A stretch of DNA of 64,000 nt, taken from positions 1,116,001 to 1,180,000 of the forward strand of contig NZ_CP049990.1 in assembly GCF_011388195.1 (NCBI RefSeq). Direction: 5' to 3'. Of this stretch, positions 9,359 to 19,948 are shown in pieces; within the stretch, counting starts at the first letter, position 1, and each line of letters opens with the position of its first letter. The position numbers and the translations under genes were made by a program. The DNA is from Pusillimonas sp. DMV24BSW_D (lineage in GTDB: Bacteria > Pseudomonadota > Gammaproteobacteria > Burkholderiales > Burkholderiaceae_B). The notes under the pieces were generated by a model, which was given only the letters and a program-made list of their open reading frames with translations, ran no database searches and was not told the origin of the DNA.

Positions 9359-10711
9359 ATGCGGTATGCGCTTGGCTTGGCAATGTTGGCCTTATGGTCG
9401 ACGGTCGCGGCGGCGGATCAAACTTCCGCGCAGCTAAAGGCACGCCAGGCGCAAATGCAACAACAGCAGGCCGAATTGCAGGACCGTATTAACACGCTCC
9501 AGAAAACCATTGAGCGTCAGGCACGCTCGCGCGAGGATGCGCTTGATCAGTTGAAGGCTTCCGAAACGGCCATTTCAGTGGTGGTGCGCGAGCTTGCAGA
9601 GCTGGCTGATGAAGAAAAACGTGTCACTCAAGAGCAGGAGCGATTGGCACAAAATATTGAGCAAACCCGTGAGCGGATCCAAGTTCAGCGTGACTCTTTG
9701 GCTGATCAGTTAAGGGCGCAGTATGCCGGCGGACTGTCTCCCTGGACTGCTTTGCTTTCCGGCGAAGATCCGCATCGCATCGGCCGTGAGCTAGCCTATT
9801 TGGGTTATGTCTCTCGCTCACAGGCACAGGCGGTGCGCAATTTGCAGGAAACCTTGGGGCAGTTGGAAGCGCTCACGCAGCAACTGGCGCAACGTGAGGC
9901 TGAACTTGTTGCCTTGCGGGCGCAAACCAGTCAGAAGAAAGCAGTACTGGAAGAACAAAAAGCTGAAAGGGCGCAGGTACTGGCTCGCGCTGAAACGGCT
10001 TTGAAACAGCGTCGAACCGAGGCTGAGACACTTGAGCAGGATGCGCAGCGGTTGGAGGGGCTGGTAGAGGGTTTACAAAGCGCGATTAAAGAGCAAGAGG
10101 CGGTAGAGCGTCGCGAACGGGAGCGATTGGCAGCCGAGCGCAGAAAGCGTGAGCAGGAGGCTGCGCAACGTGCTGAACGTGAGCGTATCGAGCGTGAGGC
10201 AAGGGAGCGCGAGACCGAGGTGGTTCGTGTTACGCCTTCCGAGCCCGTAACGACGGTTGAAGCGACTGAAGCGGAAACCACTCCTGAAGAAACCGCCGGC
10301 ACCCAGGAACCAATTGCGCCGTTGTCGGGTCTGAGAAAAGGGCTTCCCGCACCGGTTCAGGGTCAGGTGCTCGGACGTTTCGGCGCTGAACGCCCGGACG
10401 GCGGCATTTGGCGTGGTGTGGTTTTGCGTGCCCCTGAAGGAACGGCAGTCCGCCCGGTTGCCGCTGGACGTGTGGTTTACGCCAATTGGCTGAACGGTTT
10501 TGGCAACTTGCTTATTGTGGACCACGGTGAGGGTTATCTAACTGTTTATGCCTATAACCAAAGTCTGCTTAAGAAAGTGGGGGAGCGTGTGGGGCCGCAG
10601 GATACGATTGCCAGGGTGGGCGCAACCGGTGGGCAGGTTGAGCCAGGCCTTTATTTTGAAATTCGGCATGGCGGTACGCCGGTTAACCCGCTGATTTGGT
10701 TGGCGCGTTAA
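9359..10711 (+). CDS. envC: EnvC-type murein hydrolase activator (degenerate M23/LytM)
   Basis: A 450-residue periplasmic protein. A signal peptide (MRYALGLAMLALWSTVAAA) precedes a long coiled coil (residues about 20-270, rich in Q, E, R and A), a charged linker and a C-terminal LytM domain from about residue 330. The zinc ligands of active M23 peptidases are missing: the HxxxD site reads GVVLRAPEGT and the HxH site reads VYAYNQS. This is the pattern of E. coli EnvC, which does not cut peptidoglycan but activates AmiA/AmiB amidases at the septum under FtsEX control. No amidase or ftsEX lies in the window. Confidence 0.88.
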   Translation: MRYALGLAMLALWSTVAAADQTSAQLKARQAQMQQQQAELQDRINTLQKTIERQARSREDALDQLKASETAISVVVRELAELADEEKRVTQEQERLAQNIEQTRERIQVQRDSLADQLRAQYAGGLSPWTALLSGEDPHRIGRELAYLGYVSRSQAQAVRNLQETLGQLEALTQQLAQREAELVALRAQTSQKKAVLEEQKAERAQVLARAETALKQRRTEAETLEQDAQRLEGLVEGLQSAIKEQEAVERRERERLAAERRKREQEAAQRAERERIEREARERETEVVRVTPSEPVTTVEATEAETTPEETAGTQEPIAPLSGLRKGLPAPVQGQVLGRFGAERPDGGIWRGVVLRAPEGTAVRPVAAGRVVYANWLNGFGNLLIVDHGEGYLTVYAYNQSLLKKVGERVGPQDTIARVGATGGQVEPGLYFEIRHGGTPVNPLIWLAR

Positions 10712-10759
10712 GGTACTATAGGCGCAGCAGGCAGTTATATTGATGTTTTTAATACGGGA

Positions 10760-12277
10760 ATGTGCATGGGCACTCGCAAAATAGGTCGGTTTGGGTTGGT
10801 TATGTCAGGTATCGTGGGCGGGGTCTTGCTCAGCCTGGGTATTTCGGCCGTGGCGCAACGTGGTGAACCGTTGCCGTTAAAAGAGCTACAGCAGTTTGCC
10901 AACGTTTTTTCCGCGATTAAATCCAGTTATGTTGAGCCATTGGGTGATAAAGACCTGATGGACGATGCAATTCGCGGCATGTTCAGCGATCTTGACCCGC
11001 ATTCCGCTTACCTGGACCCGGAAGCCTTCAAGGAAATGGAGGCCATTACTCAAGGCGGTTTTGGAGGCCTGGGCATTGAAATTGGCAGTGAAGACGGTAT
11101 GCCTAAAGTGATTGCACCTATCGAGGACACGCCCGCTGCCCGTGCCGGTATTATGTCCGGCGACATCATCACGCATATCGATGGCAAGCCTACCAAGGGT
11201 CTAACTCTAAGCGAAGCGGTTAAATTAATGCGGGGCGAACCGCAAACGTCCATTGTTTTAACCATTCGTCGCGCAGGCCAGGACAAGCCGCTTGTCGTGA
11301 AAATTGTGCGCGATATGATCAAAGTGCGTAGTGTGCGCAGCAAAATGTTGCCCGACGACATCGCCTACGTCAGAATTAGCCAGTTCCAGGAGCGCACGGT
11401 TTCCGATTTGGCCAAACAGTTAAGGGAGTTGGGTGGAGCCGGTGCGCCGAAAGGTATGGTGCTCGACTTGCGCAACGACCCAGGCGGCCTGCTTGATGCA
11501 GCAATTGGTGTGTCGTCGGCCTTTTTGCCGCCTGATGTCCTTGTTGTATCCACCAAAGGGCGTATTCCTTCAGCCAACCGCGAGTATTTCGCCAAGCCGG
11601 TTGATTATGTGCGTAGCTTCGGCGGCGGTATCAACAATGATTACGCGTTTCCTGAGTGGGCCAGAGCGGTGCCTCTGGTGGTATTGATCAATGTCGGCTC
11701 GGCTTCAGCGTCTGAAATTGTTGCGGGAGCTTTGCAGGATCATGACCGGGCCAAAGTACTGGGTAATCGTTCATTCGGGAAAGGTTCCGTTCAAAGTGTG
11801 TTGCCGCTGTCGGAGGACTCCGGCATCAAGCTAACCACAGCGCTGTATTACACGCCTAATGGCCGGTCTATTCAGGCAACCGGGGTAGAGCCGGACATTA
11901 CTATCGATGACACCGCTCAGGGCAATCTGTTCCGTATTCCTCGTGAGGCCGATTTGGAACATCATTTATCCAATGGGTCATCGGCACCGGAAGTCGTCAC
12001 GCCCACCGACGACGAGGAAGAGATCAATCCGGATATCAAAATGTTTGAAATTGGCGGCGAAGATGATTTCCAGCTTAAGCAGGCCGTTAATTTCCTTCAG
12101 GGCAGAAAAGTAAGTCAGAATGAGTTAGAGGCTAAACCCGCCACGGATGCGGAAAAAAAAAATGATGTAAGCCGGGTGGAGCCCGAACAAAGTACCCCTG
12201 CCCGTTTGAGTGACACCCCTTCCGGGACGGTGGAGCGCTATCGCGTTACGCCCGACGGCATGATCAAGGTGGAATAA
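10760..12277 (+). CDS. ctpA: S41 family carboxy-terminal processing protease
   Basis: A 505-residue periplasmic protease with an N-terminal signal or anchor segment (residues about 10-33), a PDZ domain (about 95-180, beginning near GGFGGLGIEIG) and a peptidase S41 core. The Ser-Lys dyad is visible as S316 in GSASASEI and K341 in SFGKGSVQ, spaced 25 residues as in E. coli Tsp. Such enzymes trim C-termini of exported proteins and regulate peptidoglycan hydrolases, which fits its place after envC. The first ATG (10760) and one two codons later are both possible starts. Its TAA shares an A with the moeB ATG. Confidence 0.92.
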   Translation: MCMGTRKIGRFGLVMSGIVGGVLLSLGISAVAQRGEPLPLKELQQFANVFSAIKSSYVEPLGDKDLMDDAIRGMFSDLDPHSAYLDPEAFKEMEAITQGGFGGLGIEIGSEDGMPKVIAPIEDTPAARAGIMSGDIITHIDGKPTKGLTLSEAVKLMRGEPQTSIVLTIRRAGQDKPLVVKIVRDMIKVRSVRSKMLPDDIAYVRISQFQERTVSDLAKQLRELGGAGAPKGMVLDLRNDPGGLLDAAIGVSSAFLPPDVLVVSTKGRIPSANREYFAKPVDYVRSFGGGINNDYAFPEWARAVPLVVLINVGSASASEIVAGALQDHDRAKVLGNRSFGKGSVQSVLPLSEDSGIKLTTALYYTPNGRSIQATGVEPDITIDDTAQGNLFRIPREADLEHHLSNGSSAPEVVTPTDDEEEINPDIKMFEIGGEDDFQLKQAVNFLQGRKVSQNELEAKPATDAEKKNDVSRVEPEQSTPARLSDTPSGTVERYRVTPDGMIKVE

Positions 12278-13029
12278 TGGATGATGCGCAACTCCTGCGA
12301 TATGCGCGTCATATTCTTCTTGATGAGCTGGGTATCGAAGGGCAGGAAAGGTTGCTTCAATCGCGCGTTTTAATTGTGGGTGCCGGTGGGCTGGGTTCGC
12401 CGGCGGCGCTGTACCTGGCTGCCGCAGGGGTGGGGCATATTACGCTTGCCGACGACGACGACGTTGAGATCAGTAATTTGCAACGGCAGATTCTGCACGC
12501 TACGACGTCAGTGGGGCAACCCAAGGCCGAGTCAGGTTTAAAAGCGTTGGGGCGTTTGAATCCCGAGGTTGAAGTTGAGGCTTATGTTGGGCGCTTAAGC
12601 GGGCATTTGCTTGACGAGGCTGTTGCGCAAGCCGATATCGTGCTTGATTGCTGTGATAATTTTGATACGCGGCACGATGTTAATCGCAGCTGTGTTTCGC
12701 ATCATCGTCCTTTGGTGTCCGGCGCAGCAATTCGTTTTTCGGGGCAGGTTAGTGTATTTGATATGCGACGTCCTGATGCCCCTTGCTACCAGTGTTTATT
12801 TCCACAGGCCGACGAGGCAGAGGAGATCAGTTGCGCTACAACCGGAGTGCTGGGGCCGTTGGTCGGGATTATCGGTAGTATGCAGGCGGCTGAAGCCATC
12901 AAGGTTATCGCGCAAATGGGGGAACCGCTGGTGGGGCGTCTTTTGTGTCTGGATGCGTTACGGATGCAGTGGAACGAAATTCGGTTTCGTAAAGACCCCG
13001 CTTGTTTGGTATGCGGCGCGGGTCACTAA
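12277..13029 (+). CDS. moeB: MoeB/ThiF-type sulfur-carrier protein adenylyltransferase
   Basis: A 250-residue E1-like enzyme. ATP-binding GAGGLGSPAALYL (residues about 36-48), the SNLQRQILH arginine region and the substrate aspartate in DCCDNFDTR are conserved. CxxC pairs in CYQC and CLVC bind structural zinc, and the cysteine in EEISCATTGVLGP corresponds to the conserved crossover-loop cysteine. It adenylates the C-terminus of MoaD or ThiS for molybdopterin or thiazole synthesis. ThiS is not encoded beside thiG here, so the partner cannot be told. It overlaps ctpA by one base, suggesting translational coupling. Confidence 0.88.
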   Translation: MDDAQLLRYARHILLDELGIEGQERLLQSRVLIVGAGGLGSPAALYLAAAGVGHITLADDDDVEISNLQRQILHATTSVGQPKAESGLKALGRLNPEVEVEAYVGRLSGHLLDEAVAQADIVLDCCDNFDTRHDVNRSCVSHHRPLVSGAAIRFSGQVSVFDMRRPDAPCYQCLFPQADEAEEISCATTGVLGPLVGIIGSMQAAEAIKVIAQMGEPLVGRLLCLDALRMQWNEIRFRKDPACLVCGAGH

Positions 13030-13044
13030 CAAGCGTTCGCGGTG

Positions 13045-13776
13045 TTAAACCCGTAACGGTCGTCTACCGGTTAATAATTGCCCCAGGCTGTTAACACGTA
13101 AGTTCACGTATTGGTTGCGGCCCCGGTGCGATGCGGAGAAGGGTGTTGACGGATGATACACATGCACGGTACGCATGCCGGTTTTCCGTGCCGCCTTCAG
13201 GTTCTTCAAGGTGTCTTCAACCAAAATAACCTTTGAGGGGGTGGTGCCTAAACGGGCCCGTATTTGTTGCATGAGCGCATGCGAAGGCTTGGGGCGGATT
13301 TTCCCTTGAAGGTGCATGTGGTCGATAGACCAGATCATATCGAAGAAGGGCAGAATCCCTAATGTCTGGAGCACGGTTCGCGCGTAGGTTTCGGGCGCGT
13401 TGGTGAGCAATATTTTCGTGCCGGGCAAACGCTGGAATTTGCGTATTAAACCGGTTTCTGAGTGAACTAATGGGCGTGGGTCGAAATCGTGGCTTAAGTC
13501 GAGGAACGTTTTGGCATGAATGCCATGGTGTCGTACCAGGCCGATAACAGTTGCGCCGTAACGTTTCCAATACAGGGCGCGCAAACGGTTCGCTTCAGCG
13601 TCGTTAACGCTTAGACTTTTCGCGACCGCTTCAGTCATCTTGCCGTCGATCACCTTAAAGATGGATTTCGAGCTGTCGTGCAGCGTATTGTCGAGATCGA
13701 ACAACCATACCGGCGCGTTATGTGCGTAGGCACGCCGGGGCCGGTGCCGTGGAATGCGCAAGCCCTGCGATTTCAT
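13045..13776 (-). CDS. HAD-family hydrolase, pyrimidine 5'-nucleotidase type
   Basis: A 243-residue HAD phosphatase. Motif I is WLFDLDNTLHD (nucleophile and acid/base aspartates), motif II is ILLTNAP, the lysine is in GKIRPKPS and motif III is VILVEDTLKN. The sequence type resembles SDT1/YjjG-like pyrimidine nucleotidases. It lies 2 bases from argB on the same strand, an association common in Burkholderiales. The physiological substrate is not certain. Confidence 0.82.
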   Translation of the reverse strand: MKSQGLRIPRHRPRRAYAHNAPVWLFDLDNTLHDSSKSIFKVIDGKMTEAVAKSLSVNDAEANRLRALYWKRYGATVIGLVRHHGIHAKTFLDLSHDFDPRPLVHSETGLIRKFQRLPGTKILLTNAPETYARTVLQTLGILPFFDMIWSIDHMHLQGKIRPKPSHALMQQIRARLGTTPSKVILVEDTLKNLKAARKTGMRTVHVYHPSTPFSASHRGRNQYVNLRVNSLGQLLTGRRPLRV

Positions 13777-13778
13777 TG

Positions 13779-15191
<1,413 letters not shown>

Positions 15192-15195
<4 letters not shown>

Positions 15196-15911
15196 TGGAC
15201 GGGCATCGTTTGAACTTCAGGGTTGCTGGATGGGCTTGAAGCGGCAGGCTGAGAGGAGGTTGTTTGTTCACCGGACGGTGCCGCCTGATTGCCTTGCTGT
15301 TGGACCAGACTTTCGCGTGACACGATGGTAAACAGTTTGACGACTTCATTGACACCTTGCACGTTGGCTGCCACTTTTGCCGCCATACGTCCTTCTGTGT
15401 CAGTGACTTTACCCATGAGATAGACCACACCGCGTTCAGTTGTTACGACAATGGTGGCGGCCGGCACTTCTTTGGCTTCGATAAGGCTTGCTTTCACCTT
15501 GGTGGTAATCCACGTGTCGTTGGTACGAACACTTAATGGGGTAACGCTGCCGATGCGAACGCGATTGATCACTTCTTTGACGTTTTCGATACCTCGGGCA
15601 ATGGCCTCGGCGCGGGCTTTATCGGCCTCGTTGGGTACATCGCCGTATATGAGAACCTTGCCTGCATACGACACGCTGGTCAGGCGGACATCGGGTCGGT
15701 CGTTGAAGGCCCGACCAACCTCGATTGAAAACTTCATTTCAATGGCTTGGTCTTCGACCTGTTCGCCTGCGGTGCGGCGATCAGTGGCCAAAAGAGCGGT
15801 GGTTGCGGCGGCTCCGCCCACAACCAGTGGTGCGCATGCTGACATCAGTGTGGCTACGCTCAGTAAAAATGCCACTAAGAGCGCGCGAGAGGAGGTAAAT
15901 GTTGCAGTCAT
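15192..15911 (-). CDS. dolP: BON-domain outer-membrane lipoprotein (DolP/YraP-like)
   Basis: A 239-residue lipoprotein: signal peptide, lipobox LMSAC with C26 as the lipidation site, then two BON domains (residues about 60-125 and 130-200). The C-terminal tail is low-complexity, rich in S, P and Q. E. coli DolP binds anionic phospholipid at division sites and supports outer-membrane integrity. The order yraN-diaA-dolP is the same as in E. coli. Start overlaps the diaA stop by one base. Confidence 0.86.
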
Positions 15912-16504
15912 TAGAGCGAGTCTCCGAGTAAGAGGGCGTCGATTCCGTCACATAGGGCATGCAGCAGGATGATATGTACTTCCTGAATGCGCATGGTGCG
16001 GTCGTGAGGTACGCATAAATGGATATCGGTTTCGTAAAGCTGTTCACCGATTTTTCCGCCCCCTTTTCCAGTTAGGGCGATAACGGCCATGTCGCGGTCG
16101 TGTGCTGCCTCAATGGACCGCAAAACGTTGGGTGAGTTCCCGCTGGTGGAAATGGCAACGAGAATGTCGCCTGGTTGGCCGAGCGCCATGACTTGGCGTT
16201 CAAAAATATGATCGAAGCCGTAGTCGTTACCGACTGCAGTCATGATGGATGAGTCGGTATTCAGGGCTATGCCGGCCAGAGGAAGGCGGTCTCGTTCAAA
16301 ACGGCCTACCAGCTCGGCAACAAAGTGCTGGGCGTCGGCGGCGGAGCCACCGTTACCGCATGCCAGTATTTTGTTATTGTTCACCAAAGCGGCGAACGCC
16401 ATGTCGACCGCTGTGGCAAGGGGTTCCGCAAGCGCCTGGGAGCTCGCCTTGAAGGTATCGATAGCGTCGTCGAAATGCGACGACATTCGGGAGGTCATAT
16501 CCAT
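15911..16504 (-). CDS. diaA: SIS-domain DnaA initiator-associating protein DiaA
   Basis: A 197-residue single SIS-domain protein. The phosphosugar-binding-like loops are ACGNGGSAADAQHF and AISTSGNSPNVL; the C-terminal RIQEVHIILLHALCD is typical of the DiaA/GmhA group. Sequence alone does not cleanly separate DiaA from phosphoheptose isomerase GmhA. The yraN-diaA-dolP order favours DiaA, which in E. coli promotes DnaA assembly at oriC. A role in heptose synthesis remains an alternative. Confidence 0.75.
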   Translation of the reverse strand: MDMTSRMSSHFDDAIDTFKASSQALAEPLATAVDMAFAALVNNNKILACGNGGSAADAQHFVAELVGRFERDRLPLAGIALNTDSSIMTAVGNDYGFDHIFERQVMALGQPGDILVAISTSGNSPNVLRSIEAAHDRDMAVIALTGKGGGKIGEQLYETDIHLCVPHDRTMRIQEVHIILLHALCDGIDALLLGDSL

Positions 16505-16558
16505 AAACGCTATTATCTCATGGTCGAAAAAGCCGGATGTAACGTTTTTTCGCGAAAG

Positions 16559-17050
16559 TTATACAGTTCGAAAGGCATCCTGAAGCCAGCAAAGCCGGCT
16601 GCCATTGAATGTAATGATATCGAAACGGCACGGCGGGGTTTGTTTGAAGTGGCGGCGAACAAGGTGAGGCAGCCAGAATTGGGCTGCCCGAATAACGCGT
16701 TTTTGTTTGTGCCGCCCTACTGTTTCGGCCGCCGAGCCGTAATTGGCGTTGCGCCGACAGCGTACTTCGATAAATACAAGTATATTCTGGTCGCGCGCAA
16801 CGATATCGATTTCCCCAGCACGGCACTTAAGGTTGCGTGCGAGTACGCATAAGCCGTGTTGTGTCACATGATAACAAGCCTGGCTTTCGGCTGCGTGCCC
16901 CAATTGCTGGCTTGCGGATACGGGGGTGAAGGGCAGGGGCATGGCTGTTTTAGGCGTCGTATTTTTTCTGCGACGACGAATCGCCCTTTCCTGTGCTGAT
17001 CGGATTACCTGTTCCGGGCTTAGTGGCTTTGGCAAAGAAGCGTCGCTCAT
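16559..17050 (-). CDS. yraN: UPF0102 (YraN) family endonuclease-like protein
   Basis: A 163-residue protein whose last 115 residues are the YraN domain: GHAAESQACYHVTQHG, then the restriction-endonuclease-like core GEIDIVARDQ and FIEVRCR, with the acidic metal-binding residues retained. The first 45 residues are a basic, proline-containing extension beyond the usual YraN length, or the true start may be further in. Biological role is not established. It heads the leftward set yraN, diaA, dolP, tlpA-like and diverges from rsmI. Confidence 0.85.
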   Translation of the reverse strand: MSDASLPKPLSPEQVIRSAQERAIRRRRKNTTPKTAMPLPFTPVSASQQLGHAAESQACYHVTQHGLCVLARNLKCRAGEIDIVARDQNILVFIEVRCRRNANYGSAAETVGRHKQKRVIRAAQFWLPHLVRRHFKQTPPCRFDIITFNGSRLCWLQDAFRTV

Positions 17051-17083
17051 GAAATTGAATAACTGTAACTAAGGCTGCCTAGT

Positions 17084-18016
17084 ATGCGTGAAGAGAATGG
17101 GTTTGATGAACCCCCAATGTCGTGGAAACGTCTCACTGAACGGGTGGACCAGCAAGATTGGCCTGCCGGTGCGTTGTATGTCATTGCGACGCCTATTGGT
17201 AACTTGGCCGACTTGAGCCTGCGGGCTGTAGAGGCGTTGCGGCGATGCGACGTGATCGCAGCTGAGGATACCCGCTCCAGCCGCCAACTACTGGATGCCT
17301 GGGGGGTGAACACGCCCATGATGGCCGCTCATCGGCACAATGAGGCAAGTGCTGCCCAGGCCATTATTGGGCGTCTGCAGAAAGGAGAGCGGGTAGCTCT
17401 GATCTCCGATGCTGGTACGCCTGCCGTGAGTGACCCGGGGGCGCGGGTGGTGCGAACGATTGTTGCCGAAGGTTATCGCGCGATTCCGGTTCCGGGAGCC
17501 AGTGCAGTGATGGCGGCTTTGATGGTAAGCGGCGCTACAACGGATGACAACCCGGCTTATATGTTTGCCGGCTTTACGCCGCACAAAACAACGGCGCGTC
17601 AAAAGTGGTTTCGACGCTGGTCAGCAACCAATATGCCGGTTGTGTTTTTTGAGTCACCCCATCGTCTTGCCGCGTCGATGGGCGATTTGGCCGATGTGCT
17701 GCCCGGTGATCGTCTGGTGACGATTGCACGCGAGCTTACCAAACGGTTTGAACAGGTTGTGACGTTGCCGCTTAATGAAGTGCAGGCATGGCTGCAGCAG
17801 GATCCACATCATAGCCAGGGCGAGTTTGTATTGGTTTTGCATCCGTCACCTGATGCGCCTGATGAAGCGCCGCCGGCTTATGTGTCGACATTGCTGGATG
17901 CACTGTTGGAGGATTTAAGCGTGAAAGATGCCGCGCGGATTGCGGCGCGGGCAACGAATTTGCCCAAAGCAGATTTGTACCGCATGGCCTTGGAGCGCGG
18001 GAAGAATGAGTTGTAA
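17084..18016 (+). CDS. rsmI: 16S rRNA (cytidine(1402)-2'-O)-methyltransferase
   Basis: A 310-residue tetrapyrrole-methylase-fold enzyme that 2'-O-methylates C1402 in the ribosomal decoding centre. Diagnostic segments are LYVIATPIGNLADLSLRA, IAAEDTRSSRQLL, LISDAGTPAVSDPG and PVPGASAVMAAL. The ATG at 17084 has a modest AAGG ribosome site; an ATG at 17117 is an alternative. In E. coli rsmI and yraN flank lpoA; here nothing lies between them except 33 bases. Confidence 0.94.
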   Translation: MREENGFDEPPMSWKRLTERVDQQDWPAGALYVIATPIGNLADLSLRAVEALRRCDVIAAEDTRSSRQLLDAWGVNTPMMAAHRHNEASAAQAIIGRLQKGERVALISDAGTPAVSDPGARVVRTIVAEGYRAIPVPGASAVMAALMVSGATTDDNPAYMFAGFTPHKTTARQKWFRRWSATNMPVVFFESPHRLAASMGDLADVLPGDRLVTIARELTKRFEQVVTLPLNEVQAWLQQDPHHSQGEFVLVLHPSPDAPDEAPPAYVSTLLDALLEDLSVKDAARIAARATNLPKADLYRMALERGKNEL

Positions 18017-18023
18017 GGCGACA

Positions 18024-19076
18024 CTACCGCAGGGCAATTGTGGGTTGTGCCCCTAAAATTTCCTCAAAACGTAAAGCGGCATTCACCGCTTCCGTGCGGT
18101 TTGAGTATGGCCCGAGCTGAACCCGATACAGTGTATTCCCAGGGCTCACCTGGGCATTTTTATAGTCGATGGAAGCAAGTTCGGCATTGATCTTTTCGGC
18201 CAGGGCTTGTGCATTTTCAGCGTTGCTGAAAGCACCGAACTGAAGGTAAAACCCGGATGGTGTAACGGGTGGAACCTTACTTGGATCTGGATCAACGCTG
18301 TCGGCTTCCGTATCCGGCTGGATTTCGTTTGAGTCAGCCATTTCCGCCTGGAGTTGCATGGCAATCAGTGCGTCCGGCACGATGCGTTCGCTGACCGGTT
18401 CAGCGGGAATTGCCGGCTGCGGTGTTGCGGCCGAGGAAATGGGAGGCGTTGCAGGTTCCGATGGCATGGCGCCGACGCTGTTCTGCGCCTGGGCATATGT
18501 AGTGGGGCCACCGAAACGCCCCGCTCGGATATCGTCATGCGTAATCGCCTCGACAATCACCCGGCCGCTCCCCGGACCGATCAGCCCGAGCTTGGACGCC
18601 GCTACGTAAGAAAGATCAATAATTCTGCCGCTGTGGAAGGGGCCGCGATCGTTAATTCGCACAATGACCGAGCGGCCGTTTGCCACGCGTGTCACGCGGG
18701 CATAACTGGGTATAGGAAGTGTGGGGTGTGCGGCTGTCATGGCGTACATGTCATACGTTTCGCCATTAGCGGTTTTATTACCGTGAAATTTGCGTCCGTA
18801 CCATGAGGCAATGCCTTCCTGCCGGAAGGGTTGGTCGCTTGACATAGGGATATAGCGTTTACCGAAAACCACATAGGGGCGTTTGGTAGCCCGGTGGTGG
18901 GGTTCAATACGCGGGGTGGCATCGGGTATGGCCTGGATATTGGCGGGGGGATCGCTGCCTGGGCCATCGTCTTTGTAGTAGCCACCGCGTTTACTACCCG
19001 ATGAAGAACACCCTGCAATAATCAGGCAGAGCAGAAAAGCGAACAGTAGATACCCAGGGCGTTGCTTGTCATTCAT
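18024..19076 (-). CDS. rlpA: RlpA-type septal ring lipoprotein with DPBB and SPOR domains
   Basis: A 350-residue outer-membrane lipoprotein. Lipobox LIIAGC gives C23; residues about 88-180 are the double-psi beta-barrel (EGIASWYGRKFHGNKTANGE, then VIVRINDRGPFHSGRIIDLS), and residues about 270-348 are a SPOR domain that binds denuded septal glycan. RlpA acts as a lytic transglycosylase on such glycan in Pseudomonas aeruginosa. The linker is rich in A, P and S. Its ATG overlaps the rapZ stop by four bases, so it appears to be the last gene of the lpt/ptsN/rapZ series. Confidence 0.92.
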   Translation of the reverse strand: MNDKQRPGYLLFAFLLCLIIAGCSSSGSKRGGYYKDDGPGSDPPANIQAIPDATPRIEPHHRATKRPYVVFGKRYIPMSSDQPFRQEGIASWYGRKFHGNKTANGETYDMYAMTAAHPTLPIPSYARVTRVANGRSVIVRINDRGPFHSGRIIDLSYVAASKLGLIGPGSGRVIVEAITHDDIRAGRFGGPTTYAQAQNSVGAMPSEPATPPISSAATPQPAIPAEPVSERIVPDALIAMQLQAEMADSNEIQPDTEADSVDPDPSKVPPVTPSGFYLQFGAFSNAENAQALAEKINAELASIDYKNAQVSPGNTLYRVQLGPYSNRTEAVNAALRFEEILGAQPTIALR

Positions 19077-19942
19077 GGCTGTTCAATGGCCGGAAGGTTT
19101 CGATGCCTGATCAGTAAAGGTGAGTGATCTGCAAACCGTTCGGCTAATTTTTCAACAACATACACCGAACGGTGTTGCCCCCCGGTGCATCCAATTGCCA
19201 CGGTTAGATAATTGCGCGTATCTTGCAAATATAAAGGTAACCAGCGGCGGATGAAACCGGTAATGTCGTCCAGCATCTGGTTAACGTTGTTGAATTGCAT
19301 CAACCACTGGGCCACGGCTTGGTCTCGCCCTGTAAGAGGCTTGAGTTCGGGGTCATAGTGCGGGTTTGGTAAACAGCGAACGTCAAAAACGAGATCAGAG
19401 TCGGCCGGCACGCCGCGTTTGTATGCAAACGATTGGAAGGTCAGTACGACGTCGGCCCGGCCTGCCTGAATCAGGTCTCGCATCCAGGCGCGCAATTGGC
19501 CCGGCGTAAGCTCGGAGGTGTCGATAACGTGTTCCTGGTCGCGCATCGGTGCGAGCAGCTCGCGCTCGGCGTGAATGCACTCAAGCAAGGAGGCCGATTT
19601 GCCTTCTTTGCGCAAGCGATCCGTAAGCGGATGCCGGCGGCGCGACTCGGAATAACGTTGCATCAGTGCGTGGTCACTGGCATCGAGGAAAATGGCTTTG
19701 AATTCAACACCTTGAGACCTGAGCCCGGTCAGGACGTGGGGCAGGGTAGCCAAATCGCCGGGAGATCGGACATCGATGGCAACTGCAATTTGTTTTAATT
19801 GTTCTTCGCGAACGGTATTAATGAATTCGTTGAGGAACTTGACGGGCAGGTTATCGACGCAGGTGTAGCCGGAATCCTCGAGTAAGCGTAAAGCAACTGA
19901 TTTGCCTGAACCCGATATGCCTGTGATAAGAACAATTTTCAT
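19073..19942 (-). CDS. rapZ: RNase adapter / nucleotide-binding protein RapZ
   Basis: A 289-residue protein with N-terminal Walker A GISGSGKS (residues 8-15) and the conserved C-terminal GCTGGQHRSVYVVE motif, which together define the RapZ (YvcJ) family. In E. coli RapZ senses glucosamine 6-phosphate and directs RNase E to the GlmZ small RNA. Whether this RNA circuit exists outside enterobacteria is unclear. It follows hprK by six bases, consistent with a link to PTS-type signalling. Confidence 0.93.
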   Translation of the reverse strand: MKIVLITGISGSGKSVALRLLEDSGYTCVDNLPVKFLNEFINTVREEQLKQIAVAIDVRSPGDLATLPHVLTGLRSQGVEFKAIFLDASDHALMQRYSESRRRHPLTDRLRKEGKSASLLECIHAERELLAPMRDQEHVIDTSELTPGQLRAWMRDLIQAGRADVVLTFQSFAYKRGVPADSDLVFDVRCLPNPHYDPELKPLTGRDQAVAQWLMQFNNVNQMLDDITGFIRRWLPLYLQDTRNYLTVAIGCTGGQHRSVYVVEKLAERFADHSPLLIRHRNLPAIEQP

Positions 19943-19948
19943 GGCGGT

